A DNA stretch of 16,657 nucleotides from CAYWEP01 sp964613075 (GCA_964613075.1 CAZTFV010000025.1:1-16657); one strand, 5' to 3'. Positions 1 through 6,696 are shown, numbered from the stretch's first letter. Translations and numbers: made by a program. The notes: generated by a model not told the origin, from the sequence alone.

Positions 1-278
1 GAAAGGTCTGATTTTCTTCTCGCATCATTGGCGCGGCGTATTTGTGCAAGCGGATTAAGAAATGTAATCGCAGCACTGGCTATGATTGCGATCATGGCAA
101 CAGCAATCATCAGCTCAACGAGAGTAAAGCCAGCCCCGCTGAGGCGGGGAATTTCCAATTTCCAATTTTTATGATTTATTTGCTTGTCCTCCGAAGCTTT
201 CTTGCCCTCTGTAGCTTTAGCGAAAGAGGGAGCGTAGGAGGAATATTTGAAATTTGAAATTTGAAATTTTTTCGTCAT
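1..278 (-). CDS. Type IV pilin-like protein, C-terminus outside window
   Basis: This is the first 92 codons of a prepilin, running off the left edge. Residues 48-55 read GAGFTLVE, a class III prepilin signal: PilD would cut after G50, F51 becomes residue 1 and E55 the conserved Glu+5. A hydrophobic helix follows (LMIAVAMIAIIASAAITFL), then NPLAQIRRANDARRKSDL, typical of pilin N-terminal helices. The ATG at 278 overlaps the pilD stop as ATGA, which suggests translational coupling and favours this start. It gives an unusual 50-residue leader encoded by repeats: (ATTTGAA)3, a 56-bp palindrome and (ATTTCCA)2. A TTG at 158 would give a more ordinary 10-residue leader (MEIPRLSGAG). The pilin assignment is firm; the start is uncertain. 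Whether it is a major or minor pilin cannot be said. Confidence 0.85.
   Translation of the reverse strand, partial: MTKKFQISNFKYSSYAPSFAKATEGKKASEDKQINHKNWKLEIPRLSGAGFTLVELMIAVAMIAIIASAAITFLNPLAQIRRANDARRKSDL
187..242. repeat. 56-bp palindromic repeat inside the pilin leader
   Basis: The outer arms TCCTCC (187-192) and GGAGGA (237-242) pair, as do the inner arms CCCTCT (205-210) and AGAGGG (225-230) around a 14-nt loop. Read on the minus strand in the pilin frame it is open and encodes SYAPSFAKATEGKKASED. It looks like an intergenic-type palindrome now read as protein. Confidence 0.7.
245..265. repeat. Heptanucleotide repeat (ATTTGAA)3
   Basis: Three perfect 7-bp units at 245-251, 252-258 and 259-265, just downstream of the pilin ATG and within its coding frame. 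A change of one unit would shift the frame. A related tract, (ATTTCCA)2 plus a partial unit, lies at 151-171 in the same leader. Confidence 0.8.
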
Positions 279-1063
279 AGTCCTATATATGGCAACGCAA
301 ATGAAACGATCATATCTCCCCAAAGCAACGCAACATATGTCCCAAGGATAAGAAACGGCCCAAATGGAATGGTGCTTCCGCGCAACCGCTTCTTCCCGGC
401 CAAAATCAGTATGAGAGATATAAATGTGCCTGTCAAGAAAGCGGCATAGAATGCGACGATTATTCCGGGAAACCCAAGCAGTAACCCCATAAAGAAAGCC
501 AGCACAACATCGCCGAATCCTATCCCGCGGCCGCGGGTGATAAGAAAGAGCAAAAGGAAAAATGCGAAGGCGGAAAGAGCGGAGAGAAGATGATTTAGAA
601 TTAAGAAGTTAGAGTTAAGAATTAAGAATAAAAAGGAAACTATTATTGCAGGAAAAACAACAAGGAAGGGGATAATTCCATATCGCAAGTCCGTGAAGAA
701 AACTACAATGAGAACGGCGGTAATAAATAAAAAATACAGAACCGTTCCCAAATTCATAATTCCTAATTCATAATTCATAATTCTTTGTTGCAGCATGACA
801 AACGTCAATACAAACAATACTCCCGTGACTAATTCCACAAGAGGGTAGTAGAAAGAAAGTTCTGCTTTGCAGAACCGGCAGCGGCCGTTAAGGAAAATAA
901 AAGAGAAGAATGGGATCAAATCGTGCCGGAAAAGCGGCTTTTTGCACTTGTCGCAGTGTGAGCGGCCGAAAAAGATAGTTTCTCCGCGGGGAAGGCGGTC
1001 AACTACAACAAGTAAAAAACTCCCGACACACAGCCCGAGAAAAAAGAGCAACAAAAGCAGCAT
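275..1063 (-). CDS. pilD: Prepilin peptidase PilD (leader peptidase / N-methyltransferase)
   Basis: An inner-membrane aspartic protease of 262 residues that cleaves prepilin leaders and, in the family, N-methylates the new N-terminus. The N-terminus matches the family (LGLCVGSFLLVVVDRLPRGE). Two CxxC pairs (C37/C40, C62/C65) form the cytosolic zinc site. The catalytic aspartates are D125 in FFTDLRYGIIP and D185 in GIGFGD, the GxGD motif. PFGP near residue 233 is also typical. The rest is hydrophobic, with about seven or eight membrane segments. It lies 39 bp after the upstream pilin gene and overlaps the next pilin by ATGA, so the peptidase is encoded with its substrates. Two loop regions (about residues 92-106 and 143-157) are encoded by 7-bp tandem repeats and are probably lineage-specific inserts. 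No Shine-Dalgarno is visible before the ATG. Confidence 0.95.
   Translation of the reverse strand: MLLLLLFFLGLCVGSFLLVVVDRLPRGETIFFGRSHCDKCKKPLFRHDLIPFFSFIFLNGRCRFCKAELSFYYPLVELVTGVLFVLTFVMLQQRIMNYELGIMNLGTVLYFLFITAVLIVVFFTDLRYGIIPFLVVFPAIIVSFLFLILNSNFLILNHLLSALSAFAFFLLLFLITRGRGIGFGDVVLAFFMGLLLGFPGIIVAFYAAFLTGTFISLILILAGKKRLRGSTIPFGPFLILGTYVALLWGDMIVSFALPYIGL
595..635. repeat. Degenerate heptanucleotide repeat (TTAAGAA-type) within pilD
   Basis: About six 7-bp steps: ttagaa, ttaagaa, gttagag, ttaagaa, ttaagaa, taaaaag. It is read through in pilD, where it encodes a LILNSNFLILN-like segment near residues 147-157. Confidence 0.75.
751..785. repeat. Heptanucleotide repeat (AATTCAT)5 within pilD
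   Basis: Five consecutive 7-bp units: aattcat, aattcct, aattcat, aattcat, aattctt. They lie in the pilD coding region and give QRIMNYELGIMNL in a loop between two membrane segments (residues about 93-105). The unit length is not a multiple of three, so copy-number change would break the frame. Confidence 0.85.
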
Positions 1064-1070
1064 TATAAAG

Positions 1071-1099
1071 AGAGTATCTTAAACGGTGAGGGGAGTCAA
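1071..1099 (-). promoter_or_regulatory. Candidate pilD promoter, leaderless geometry
   Basis: On the minus strand, TTGACT (1094-1099) is followed by a 17-bp spacer and TACTCT (1071-1076), then 7 nt, then the pilD ATG at 1063. The predicted start of transcription falls within 1 nt of the ATG. The -10 is a weak match; the -35 and the spacing are good. Confidence 0.4.
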
Positions 1100-1102
1100 A
1101 TA

Positions 1103-1564
1103 TTATGGACAAACAGTTGAGGTTATCGGAATATCGCAGGTTTTTCCGGTTGCTGAGTCATAGAGATGCCGGGGATTGGCTGTATATTTTTTTGATTTGA
1201 GCGAAATGTAGATTTTTACGGCGGTGCAAGTGGAACCTGCTACGCATGGTGATGGAACAGTAGTAAAGGAATAAGCTGTTCCATACTTTGTGGTGGGCGG
1301 CTTAGGTTCGTTTTTCAGCTCACCGCTTAATACAAGATCATTTATCGTAGCGGGGTAACTTCCTTGATTTGCCGTGGCATATGCTTCCGAAGCATTTGCC
1401 AGCGCTCCGATATCATTTATTGCTTTTGCATCGTTGGCTGCGTTGATTTTGTCAACAGGATCGATTACCACAGCTACAGCTGCACCGAGAATGGCAAGAA
1501 TAGCCACGACAACCAAGAGTTCAACTAAAGTAAAACCTTTATGTAGTTTTAAATTTTTTATCAT
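1103..1564 (-). CDS. Type IV pilin (PilA-like), candidate main pilus subunit
   Basis: A complete 153-residue prepilin with a short basic leader MIKNLKLHKG and cleavage predicted between G10 and F11. The mature N-terminus is FTLVELLVVVAILAILGAAVAVVI, with Glu at mature position 5. The hydrophobic helix serves as membrane anchor and filament core. The globular part contains four cysteines (C107, C113, C143, C152), which could form two disulfides and fit an exported protein. It follows the pilB-pilT-pilC genes and precedes pilD, which would process it. A mobile palindrome sits between pilC and this gene, and a TTGACA-type promoter lies just before it, so it can probably be transcribed on its own, as suits an abundant subunit. 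The weak GGT at -8 is not a convincing ribosome binding site. Confidence 0.9.
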   Translation of the reverse strand: MIKNLKLHKGFTLVELLVVVAILAILGAAVAVVIDPVDKINAANDAKAINDIGALANASEAYATANQGSYPATINDLVLSGELKNEPKPPTTKYGTAYSFTTVPSPCVAGSTCTAVKIYISLKSKKYTANPRHLYDSATGKTCDIPITSTVCP

Positions 1565-1584
1565 TTTTTACCAAGCTTATTTAC

Positions 1585-1614
1585 AGTAGATCATATTCTT
1601 AAGGGCATTGTCAA
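1585..1614 (-). promoter_or_regulatory. Candidate promoter for the complete pilin gene
   Basis: On the minus strand, a perfect TTGACA (1609-1614) is followed by an 18-bp spacer and TCTACT (1585-1590). The predicted start near 1578 leaves about a 13-nt leader before the ATG at 1564. The -35 lies 3 bp from the target duplication of the neighbouring mobile palindrome. Confidence 0.45.
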
Positions 1615-1625
1615 GTACTAACCCC

Positions 1626-1737
1626 GTAATCGCTCAGGAGTTGTCAAAATATTCTTCGAGCGAGCGTAGCGAGTCGAGAAGTTATGTTCTCGACTACGCT
1701 CGAACAATAACTTCTTTGTCAAATCCTGACATATTAC
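1626..1737 (-). mobile_element. MITE-like palindromic element, copy 1 (112 bp)
   Basis: The ends are GTAATCGCTCAGGAGTTGTC (1626-1645) and, read inward from the other end, GTAATATGTCAGGATTTGAC, an imperfect terminal inverted repeat. The element is flanked by a perfect 8-bp direct repeat CTAACCCC (1618-1625 and 1738-1745), a target-site duplication. The interior is a palindrome built from TTCGAGCG, TCGAGAA, TTCTCGA and CGCTCGAA. It has no coding capacity. It lies between pilC (stop 3 bp away) and the pilin gene. Its minus strand aligns with copy 2 at 6697-6819. Confidence 0.85.
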
Positions 1738-1748
1738 CTAACCCCTAA

Positions 1749-2957
1749 TTACTGTAGTGCCGATAGAATATTATAAAGCGGCGTGAGGATGGCAAAAAGC
1801 AAGAATCCTACTCCAACAGCCAGAACGATAATAATCAAAGGCTCCATGGCGGTTGTCAGCAGCTTGATGGTTTGGTCGACCTCGTGTTCATAGTATTCGG
1901 AGACCCGATTGAGTGACTCATCAAGCTTACCTGTCTGCTCACCGATTTTGACCATCTCAACAAGAACCGATGGAAAGAGGGGAGCTGAGACCATGGCATT
2001 GCCGATCGTGACGCCTTTTGCGACTTTGGTTGAGACGGCAAGAACGGCAGCTTTATACAGTCTATTTCCGATAACATCCGCGCTTTTTTGCAGTGCATCA
2101 ACGACGAGGGATCCGGTTCCGACGAGAAGGCCAAACGTTCGTGCGAAATCAACCATAACGGACTCTCTGATGAGCTTGCCAAAAATCGGAATCTTCAGCA
2201 CCAGCCTGTCTGTGAGTAGCCTTCCCTGCTCTGTTTTGTACCATTTTTTAAACAGATACACAAAAAGAGCGAAGCCGCCGAAGATCAGGTACCAGAAGGC
2301 TACGAAGAAATCGGATATTCCGATAACTATCTGCGTCGTAATGGGAAGCGAAAGATTGTCAAAGTCTTTATAAAATGTCGTTAACGAAGGGATAACAAAA
2401 AGCATCATCACGATAACCACGCCTACCATAAGCGTTATGACAATGGCAGGATAGAAAAGCGCCGCTTTTACTGTGCTTTTCAATCTCTCCTGTTTTTCCA
2501 AACTTTCCCCAAGTCTGAGCAATACCTTGTCCAAAAGCCCCGAGTCTTCTGCTGATTTGACAACCATAATATAAATTTCAGAAAAAATGCGCGGGTACTG
2601 TGACAGCGCAACGTAAAAGGGCTTTCCTTCCTCCACGCTCTCAATAACTTTCTGAATTACCTCAGCTTTGTATGGACTTTGCACTTCATTTTTGAGAATC
2701 TGTAGTGCCTGCATCAGGGTCAGACCGGCCGTAAGCATCGAGGCAATCTGCCCGGTAAAGAACACAAGGTCTTTTGCCGAGAATTGGCGCGTGTTCTTCC
2801 ACAGCGTGAAAAAGCTTTTATTTGTCTCCTGTGTGATTACTATGGGGATGAGATCACGCTGCCTGATATAGATGGCTGCCTCATGTAAATCTTTGGCATC
2901 CAAAAAGCCCCGGTATGTTTTCCCGTCCTGGCCAACAGCTTTGTAGTACAATTTCAT
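1749..2957 (-). CDS. pilC: Type IV pilus inner-membrane platform protein PilC
   Basis: A 402-residue type II secretion F-domain protein, the membrane platform on which the PilB and PilT motors act. The N-terminal cytosolic part starts MKLYYKAVGQDGKTYRG, as in the family. The first F domain (about 60-190) contains SAKDLVFFTGQIASMLTAGLTLMQAL; the second (about 265-390) contains MVDFARTFGLLVGTGSLVVDAL, a repeat of the first. Membrane segments are visible at about 170-195, 212-238 and 372-400. The length is normal. It begins 18 bp after the pilT stop, and that gap is filled by a perfect hairpin (2958-2976). No Shine-Dalgarno is seen. It is followed by the MITE-like element rather than directly by the pilin gene. 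Confidence 0.95.
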   Translation of the reverse strand: MKLYYKAVGQDGKTYRGFLDAKDLHEAAIYIRQRDLIPIVITQETNKSFFTLWKNTRQFSAKDLVFFTGQIASMLTAGLTLMQALQILKNEVQSPYKAEVIQKVIESVEEGKPFYVALSQYPRIFSEIYIMVVKSAEDSGLLDKVLLRLGESLEKQERLKSTVKAALFYPAIVITLMVGVVIVMMLFVIPSLTTFYKDFDNLSLPITTQIVIGISDFFVAFWYLIFGGFALFVYLFKKWYKTEQGRLLTDRLVLKIPIFGKLIRESVMVDFARTFGLLVGTGSLVVDALQKSADVIGNRLYKAAVLAVSTKVAKGVTIGNAMVSAPLFPSVLVEMVKIGEQTGKLDESLNRVSEYYEHEVDQTIKLLTTAMEPLIIIVLAVGVGFLLFAILTPLYNILSALQ

Positions 2958-2976
2958 AAGAGTACCAGATACTCTT
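2958..2976 (-). promoter_or_regulatory. Hairpin filling the pilT-pilC junction
   Basis: A perfect 7-bp inverted repeat AAGAGTA / TACTCTT with a 5-nt loop. It overlaps the first base of the pilT stop codon and ends against the pilC ATG. There is no T tract, so it is not an ordinary terminator. It may affect pilC initiation or mRNA processing. Confidence 0.5.
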
Positions 2977-4058
2977 TACTTTGTTGCCTCCCGTCCCACC
3001 ATCCTCATGAAGGAATCCTCTTGCAAAGCATAACGCCTGGCATCATCAAGCATAACGCTACCTCCCATAACAAGCTGGGCGAGCGATTCTTCAAGAGAGA
3101 TCATTCCGGCATCTTTTGAAGTTTGAATAATCGAGTCAATAAGGTGTGCTTTTCCTTCACGGATATTGCTGGCAACAGCAGGACTATCAATAAGCACTTC
3201 AACGGCAGGTACCATACCGCCGCCTATGACCGGCAATAATCGCTGGGATACGATACCGCGAAGGGTTGCGGCAAGTTGTGTACGGATTTGTGAACGCTGG
3301 TAGTCAGAGAACGCATCAACAATACGGTCAATTGTTTGGGAGGCAGAGTTCGTGTGCAGTGTCGCAAAGACCAGGTGCCCTGTCTCGGCAATTGTCATGG
3401 CCGCCTGCATTGTTTCAGGATCGCGCATTTCACCGATAAGAACGACGTCCGGATCTTCGCGAAGGGCAGAACGAAGCGCCATTGACCAGGAATGCGTATC
3501 ACCGCCCATCTCGCGCTGAGAAATAATACATGAGCCATTGGGGTATATATATTCAATCGGGTCTTCTATCGTCAAGATGTGAAAAGCTTTAGTTTGATTT
3601 ATCTCATTGAGCATTGCGGCAAGTGTTGTTGACTTGCCGTGGCCTGTTGGCCCTGTCACTAACACGAAGCCTTGTTTCATATTGACGAAGCGGTGCAGCA
3701 CCGGCGGAAGGCGAAGCTCTTCAATGGTTCGAATTTTTGGTTGGAGGAAGCGAAATGCTGCCGAGAGATAGCCTCGCTGGAAATACGCATTGACGCGAAA
3801 TCTGCCTTCGTTTCCATAGATACCTCCGCCGAATCCGAGTGAAAAATCGAGTTCTTTATTGGTTATCAGCAGCTCTTTCTGCTCCGGTGTCAGTAGGGAA
3901 TAGACCATTGACTCAACATCCGTTCTATTAAGATGGGGGGTGTTGGGAATATGACGAAGCGTTCCGTCAATGCGAAGTGATGGCGGAATGCCCACCAATA
4001 AGTGTAAGTCCGAAGCGTTATTAGTAACGGTAACTTTTAGTAAATCTTGTATGTTCAT
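2976..4058 (-). CDS. pilT: Type IV pilus retraction ATPase PilT
   Basis: A 360-residue hexameric secretion ATPase that powers pilus retraction. The N-terminal PAS-like part contains the PilT-typical ASDLHLLVGIPPSLRIDG. Walker A is GPTGHGKST (136-144), with His where Ser or Ala is more usual. The Asp box (IEDPIEYIY), Walker B (DPDVVLIGEMRDPETM) and His box (GHLVFATLHTNSASQTIDRIVD) are all present. The length matches PilT (about 345-370) and is far shorter than PilB, and the zinc tetracysteine of PilB is absent. It starts 15 bp after the pilB stop and belongs to the same operon. The upstream GGAG lies about 15 nt before the ATG, too far to be a clear ribosome binding site. Confidence 0.95.
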   Translation of the reverse strand: MNIQDLLKVTVTNNASDLHLLVGIPPSLRIDGTLRHIPNTPHLNRTDVESMVYSLLTPEQKELLITNKELDFSLGFGGGIYGNEGRFRVNAYFQRGYLSAAFRFLQPKIRTIEELRLPPVLHRFVNMKQGFVLVTGPTGHGKSTTLAAMLNEINQTKAFHILTIEDPIEYIYPNGSCIISQREMGGDTHSWSMALRSALREDPDVVLIGEMRDPETMQAAMTIAETGHLVFATLHTNSASQTIDRIVDAFSDYQRSQIRTQLAATLRGIVSQRLLPVIGGGMVPAVEVLIDSPAVASNIREGKAHLIDSIIQTSKDAGMISLEESLAQLVMGGSVMLDDARRYALQEDSFMRMVGREATK

Positions 4059-4073
4059 TTTGACAATTTTAAA

Positions 4074-5867
4074 TTACTCCTGTGCTACTCTTATTACTTC
4101 CTCAATCGTCGTGTCGCCGCGCAGCACTTTCAGATACCCATCCTGCTTCATGGTAATCATTCCCTCGGCAACAGCCTGCTTCTCAATTGTTGTTGCGTCG
4201 GTACGCTGCAGAACCAGCTGGGCAATTTTTTCCGACACCGGCAGCACTTCAAAAATACCGATTCGGCCGCTGTACCCTGCGTGTCCACATTCGTTGCAGC
4301 CTTTGCCTTTATAGAGCGCTACTTGTGCAAGGTTTTGCGGAAAAAGAGGGCCTAAAATATGCCGTATTTCCTCAACGAGTTGTATCGGCGGGGCGTATGC
4401 CTCTTTACAGTGAACGCAAATGCGCCGGACGATTCTCTGTCCGACGATTGCGTTAATTGTCGAAGCGAGTAAAAAACTCTCAGCGCCCAGATCCAGAAGT
4501 CTTGGCAACGCACCTGCCGCATTTGAGGTATGCAGGGTAGAGAAGACGAGGTGGCCGGTGAGGGCTGCCTGCAGTGCCAGTTCTGTTGTTTCCGTATCGC
4601 GTATCTCACCAACCAGAATGATGTTAGGATCCTGGCGGAGGAATGAGCGAAGACCCGAGGCAAAAGTCAGTCCGACTGCCGGATTTATCTGCACCTGATT
4701 AACGCCGTTGATCTGATACTCGACCGGGTCCTCCAAAGAGACGATATTGACTCTTGTTGTATTCAGCCGCGAGAGGACAGCGTAGAGCGTTGTTGTTTTT
4801 CCGGATCCCGTTGGTCCACAGACGATGATAATGCCGTGCGGTTTGAGAATAGAGGTTTCAAGGTTCTTAAGAGCAAGGCCTGTCAGACCCAATTCCGTAA
4901 GTGTTGGGATACCGCCTGATTTGCGAAGTAAGCGCATGACGATTTTCTCGCCTTCTACCGTTGGGATCACGGAAATACGAAGATCCACCTCCTGATCATT
5001 GACTTTGAAATTAAATCGTCCGTCCTGGGGAGTCCGATGCTCATCAATCTTCATTTCCGAGAGAATCTTTATGCGGGAAATGACTGATTCCTGCACATTT
5101 TTGGGCAGTGATAATTTATCATAGAGTATTCCGTCTATTCTGTAGCGGACTCGCACCCGATCCTCCTGTGGTTCGATGTGTATATCCGAAGCCCGGCTTG
5201 TCACTGCGTATTCCAAAATAGTTGAGACTATTTTGGCTATCGGTGCCTCTTTAATAATTTGGGCGATTTGCGTACTATCAACTGTTCGTCTTGGCGCGTA
5301 CTCTTCAGTCTCTTTAATCGCCTCTCCGACTTCGCCCACCAGCTCTTGTCGGTACTGCTGGTCAATAGCTGCCCTTACTTCAGAAGGGCTTGCGGCAAAG
5401 GCTTTTATATTCACGCCGGTTTTCTGGCGGACAAAGGCGAGAGCGTCAAGATCCACAGGATTGGCCATGGCAACGGAAAGCGTTTTGGAGTTGTCGTCAT
5501 AGAAAAAGGGGATGAGCGAGAAGCGCTCCACAACCGCTCGGGGTAGGAGGGTAATTGCCTCAGGAGAAAATGACGTTGCCGCAAGCGAAACAAACGGTAT
5601 GCCTAAAATTCGCGCTTTTGCCTCGGCAAGTTTACTTTCCGGGACAAGCCGCATTTCCGCAATCATCGCCTCAGGCGCTTTTCCCAGGCTTGCACTTTTT
5701 ACTTTGACATCATTATATTGCTCTTTTGTGAGGAGTCTTTCGCTAAGCAGAATATCCAATACAGTACGCGCCCCGCCACGTTCAGTTGACATGAACGCGG
5801 CCTCGCTTATTGGAGGAACCGTCCCTGCATTTGTGCCATTTCGTGCTAGCGGAATCGTCGCGGGCAT
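4074..5867 (-). CDS. pilB: Type IV pilus extension ATPase PilB
   Basis: A GspE/PilB family ATPase driving pilus assembly, 597 residues from the ATG at 5867. The N-terminal domain (TVLDILLSERLLTKEQ..., about 30-170) is the MshEN/GspE-N type. The core has ASDIHIEPQ, Walker A GPTGSGKTT (351-359), SLEDPVEYQI, Walker B DPNIILVGEIRD and the His box GHLVFSTLHT. The zinc motif CVHC...CNEC is present near the C-terminus. The frame stays open upstream to an ATG at 5990, but that would run antisense into the neighbouring gene and through its promoter. A promoter with its predicted start next to 5867 decides for the shorter form. A still later ATG at 5792 is possible. It is the first gene of the minus-strand pilus operon. 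Confidence 0.95.
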   Translation of the reverse strand: MPATIPLARNGTNAGTVPPISEAAFMSTERGGARTVLDILLSERLLTKEQYNDVKVKSASLGKAPEAMIAEMRLVPESKLAEAKARILGIPFVSLAATSFSPEAITLLPRAVVERFSLIPFFYDDNSKTLSVAMANPVDLDALAFVRQKTGVNIKAFAASPSEVRAAIDQQYRQELVGEVGEAIKETEEYAPRRTVDSTQIAQIIKEAPIAKIVSTILEYAVTSRASDIHIEPQEDRVRVRYRIDGILYDKLSLPKNVQESVISRIKILSEMKIDEHRTPQDGRFNFKVNDQEVDLRISVIPTVEGEKIVMRLLRKSGGIPTLTELGLTGLALKNLETSILKPHGIIIVCGPTGSGKTTTLYAVLSRLNTTRVNIVSLEDPVEYQINGVNQVQINPAVGLTFASGLRSFLRQDPNIILVGEIRDTETTELALQAALTGHLVFSTLHTSNAAGALPRLLDLGAESFLLASTINAIVGQRIVRRICVHCKEAYAPPIQLVEEIRHILGPLFPQNLAQVALYKGKGCNECGHAGYSGRIGIFEVLPVSEKIAQLVLQRTDATTIEKQAVAEGMITMKQDGYLKVLRGDTTIEEVIRVAQE

Positions 5868-5874
5868 TACTACA

Positions 5875-5903
5875 ATAGTAGGGAAAAAAGTAATATAATG
5901 CAA
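5875..5903 (-). promoter_or_regulatory. pilB promoter (leaderless geometry)
   Basis: On the minus strand, TTGCAT (5898-5903) is followed by a 17-bp spacer and TACTAT (5875-5880), then 7 nt, then the pilB ATG at 5867. Transcription should begin at or 1 nt before the ATG. The -35 overlaps the -10 of the divergent gene. Confidence 0.6.
5894..5899 (+). promoter_or_regulatory. -10 box of the holB-like gene
   Basis: A perfect TATAAT, 7 nt before the ATG at 5907. No good -35 is visible 16-18 bp upstream. It includes the first two bases of an earlier ATG (5898), which argues that 5907 is the true start if this promoter is used. Confidence 0.5.
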
Positions 5904-5906
5904 CCT

Positions 5907-6608
5907 ATGGTAAGCTTCATCATCACCCACCCCGATGCAAAAACCTGCGAAGAATATGCGCGTAGATTCTGTGCTGAACGGAACATTCATCGGTTTGATA
6001 TTACAGAATTTTCATTAAACAACCTGCTTGAGGCTGAGAAAGAAAAGACATCAATCGGCATTGCGGACATTAAACTGATTTTAGAAAAACTCTACTTAAA
6101 ACCTCTCAAAAGCAAAGAAAAGGCCGTTATTATTCATAATGCAGACGCATTAACGCCTGAAGCGCAAAATGCACTGCTGAAAGCACTGGAAGAGCCGCCT
6201 AAGAATACTATTATTCTTTTGACCTGTGAATCAAAGGAAAATCTCTTGCCGACAATCCGCTCACGCTGCAGTATTATTGAAATTGAAAGAAAAACCGCGG
6301 TCTTAACAGAAGAAGAGCGGGCGGAATTTACTGATATTGTTGCCTCATTGCCAATCTATTCAATTGGACAATCGCTGAAGCTGGCTGAGGTATTGGCCAA
6401 AAATAAGAACCAAGCGCGCACGTGGCTTGAAAAATCTATACTTGCGGCACGGGAGATGCTTATCGCGCATACAGAAAAACAAACACCTGAGCAAGCTGAT
6501 CTTCTCTTCCTCATAAAATCGTTGCAAGAGAGCTACGTTGTCATAAAAACAACCAACGCCAATCTCAGGCTAGCCCTTGAGAACCTCTTCCTTTCCCTCT
6601 CGCAATAA
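5907..6608 (+). CDS. holB: DNA polymerase III delta' (clamp-loader) subunit-like
   Basis: A protein of 233 residues (236 from the alternative ATG at 5898) that resembles the AAA+ core of clamp-loader subunits. Diagnostic stretches are KAVIIHNADALTPEAQNALLKALEEPP, the region around the degenerate Walker B and sensor 1, and the SRC motif in TIRSRCSIIEI, which in the family supplies the arginine finger. There is no Walker A GKT, as expected for a non-ATP-binding delta' subunit. It is short: classical HolB is about 330 residues, and here the N-terminal part and the collar domain are reduced. It would help load the sliding clamp at replication forks. It is divergent from pilB, with overlapping promoters. 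HolB is the best fit; a dnaX product is excluded by the missing ATP site. Confidence 0.8.
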   Translation: MVSFIITHPDAKTCEEYARRFCAERNIHRFDITEFSLNNLLEAEKEKTSIGIADIKLILEKLYLKPLKSKEKAVIIHNADALTPEAQNALLKALEEPPKNTIILLTCESKENLLPTIRSRCSIIEIERKTAVLTEEERAEFTDIVASLPIYSIGQSLKLAEVLAKNKNQARTWLEKSILAAREMLIAHTEKQTPEQADLLFLIKSLQESYVVIKTTNANLRLALENLFLSLSQ

Positions 6609-6615
6609 ATTATTG

Positions 6616-6633
6616 CACCCTAAGGGTGGTTTT
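6616..6633 (+). terminator. Weak candidate terminator after the holB-like gene
   Basis: The hairpin CACCC-TAA-GGGTG (6616-6628) begins 8 nt after the stop and is followed by G and four Ts. The second arm GGGTG could also pair with CACCC at 6642-6646, an alternative longer hairpin. The stem is short, so confidence is low. Confidence 0.3.
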
Positions 6634-6696
6634 GTAGCTACACCCCAACGCAAACATACTTAACAATAGTTAATATAACCAGATATATACGTAGTG

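Noticed and set aside
1634..1729. CRISPR array or tRNA-like structure in the TTCGAGCG repeats
   Set aside because: There are no regularly spaced direct repeats with spacers, and no cloverleaf or CCA end; the structure is a single palindrome with terminal repeats.
5868..5990. Longer pilB reading frame starting at the ATG at 5990
   Set aside because: It would run antisense through the start of the holB-like gene and through the pilB promoter itself; the added residues do not resemble PilB N-termini.
6660..6673. TTAAC-aata-GTTAA inverted repeat as an operator
   Set aside because: The arms are only 5 bp and it lies more than 150 bp from the gyrB promoter; this is within chance for AT-rich DNA.
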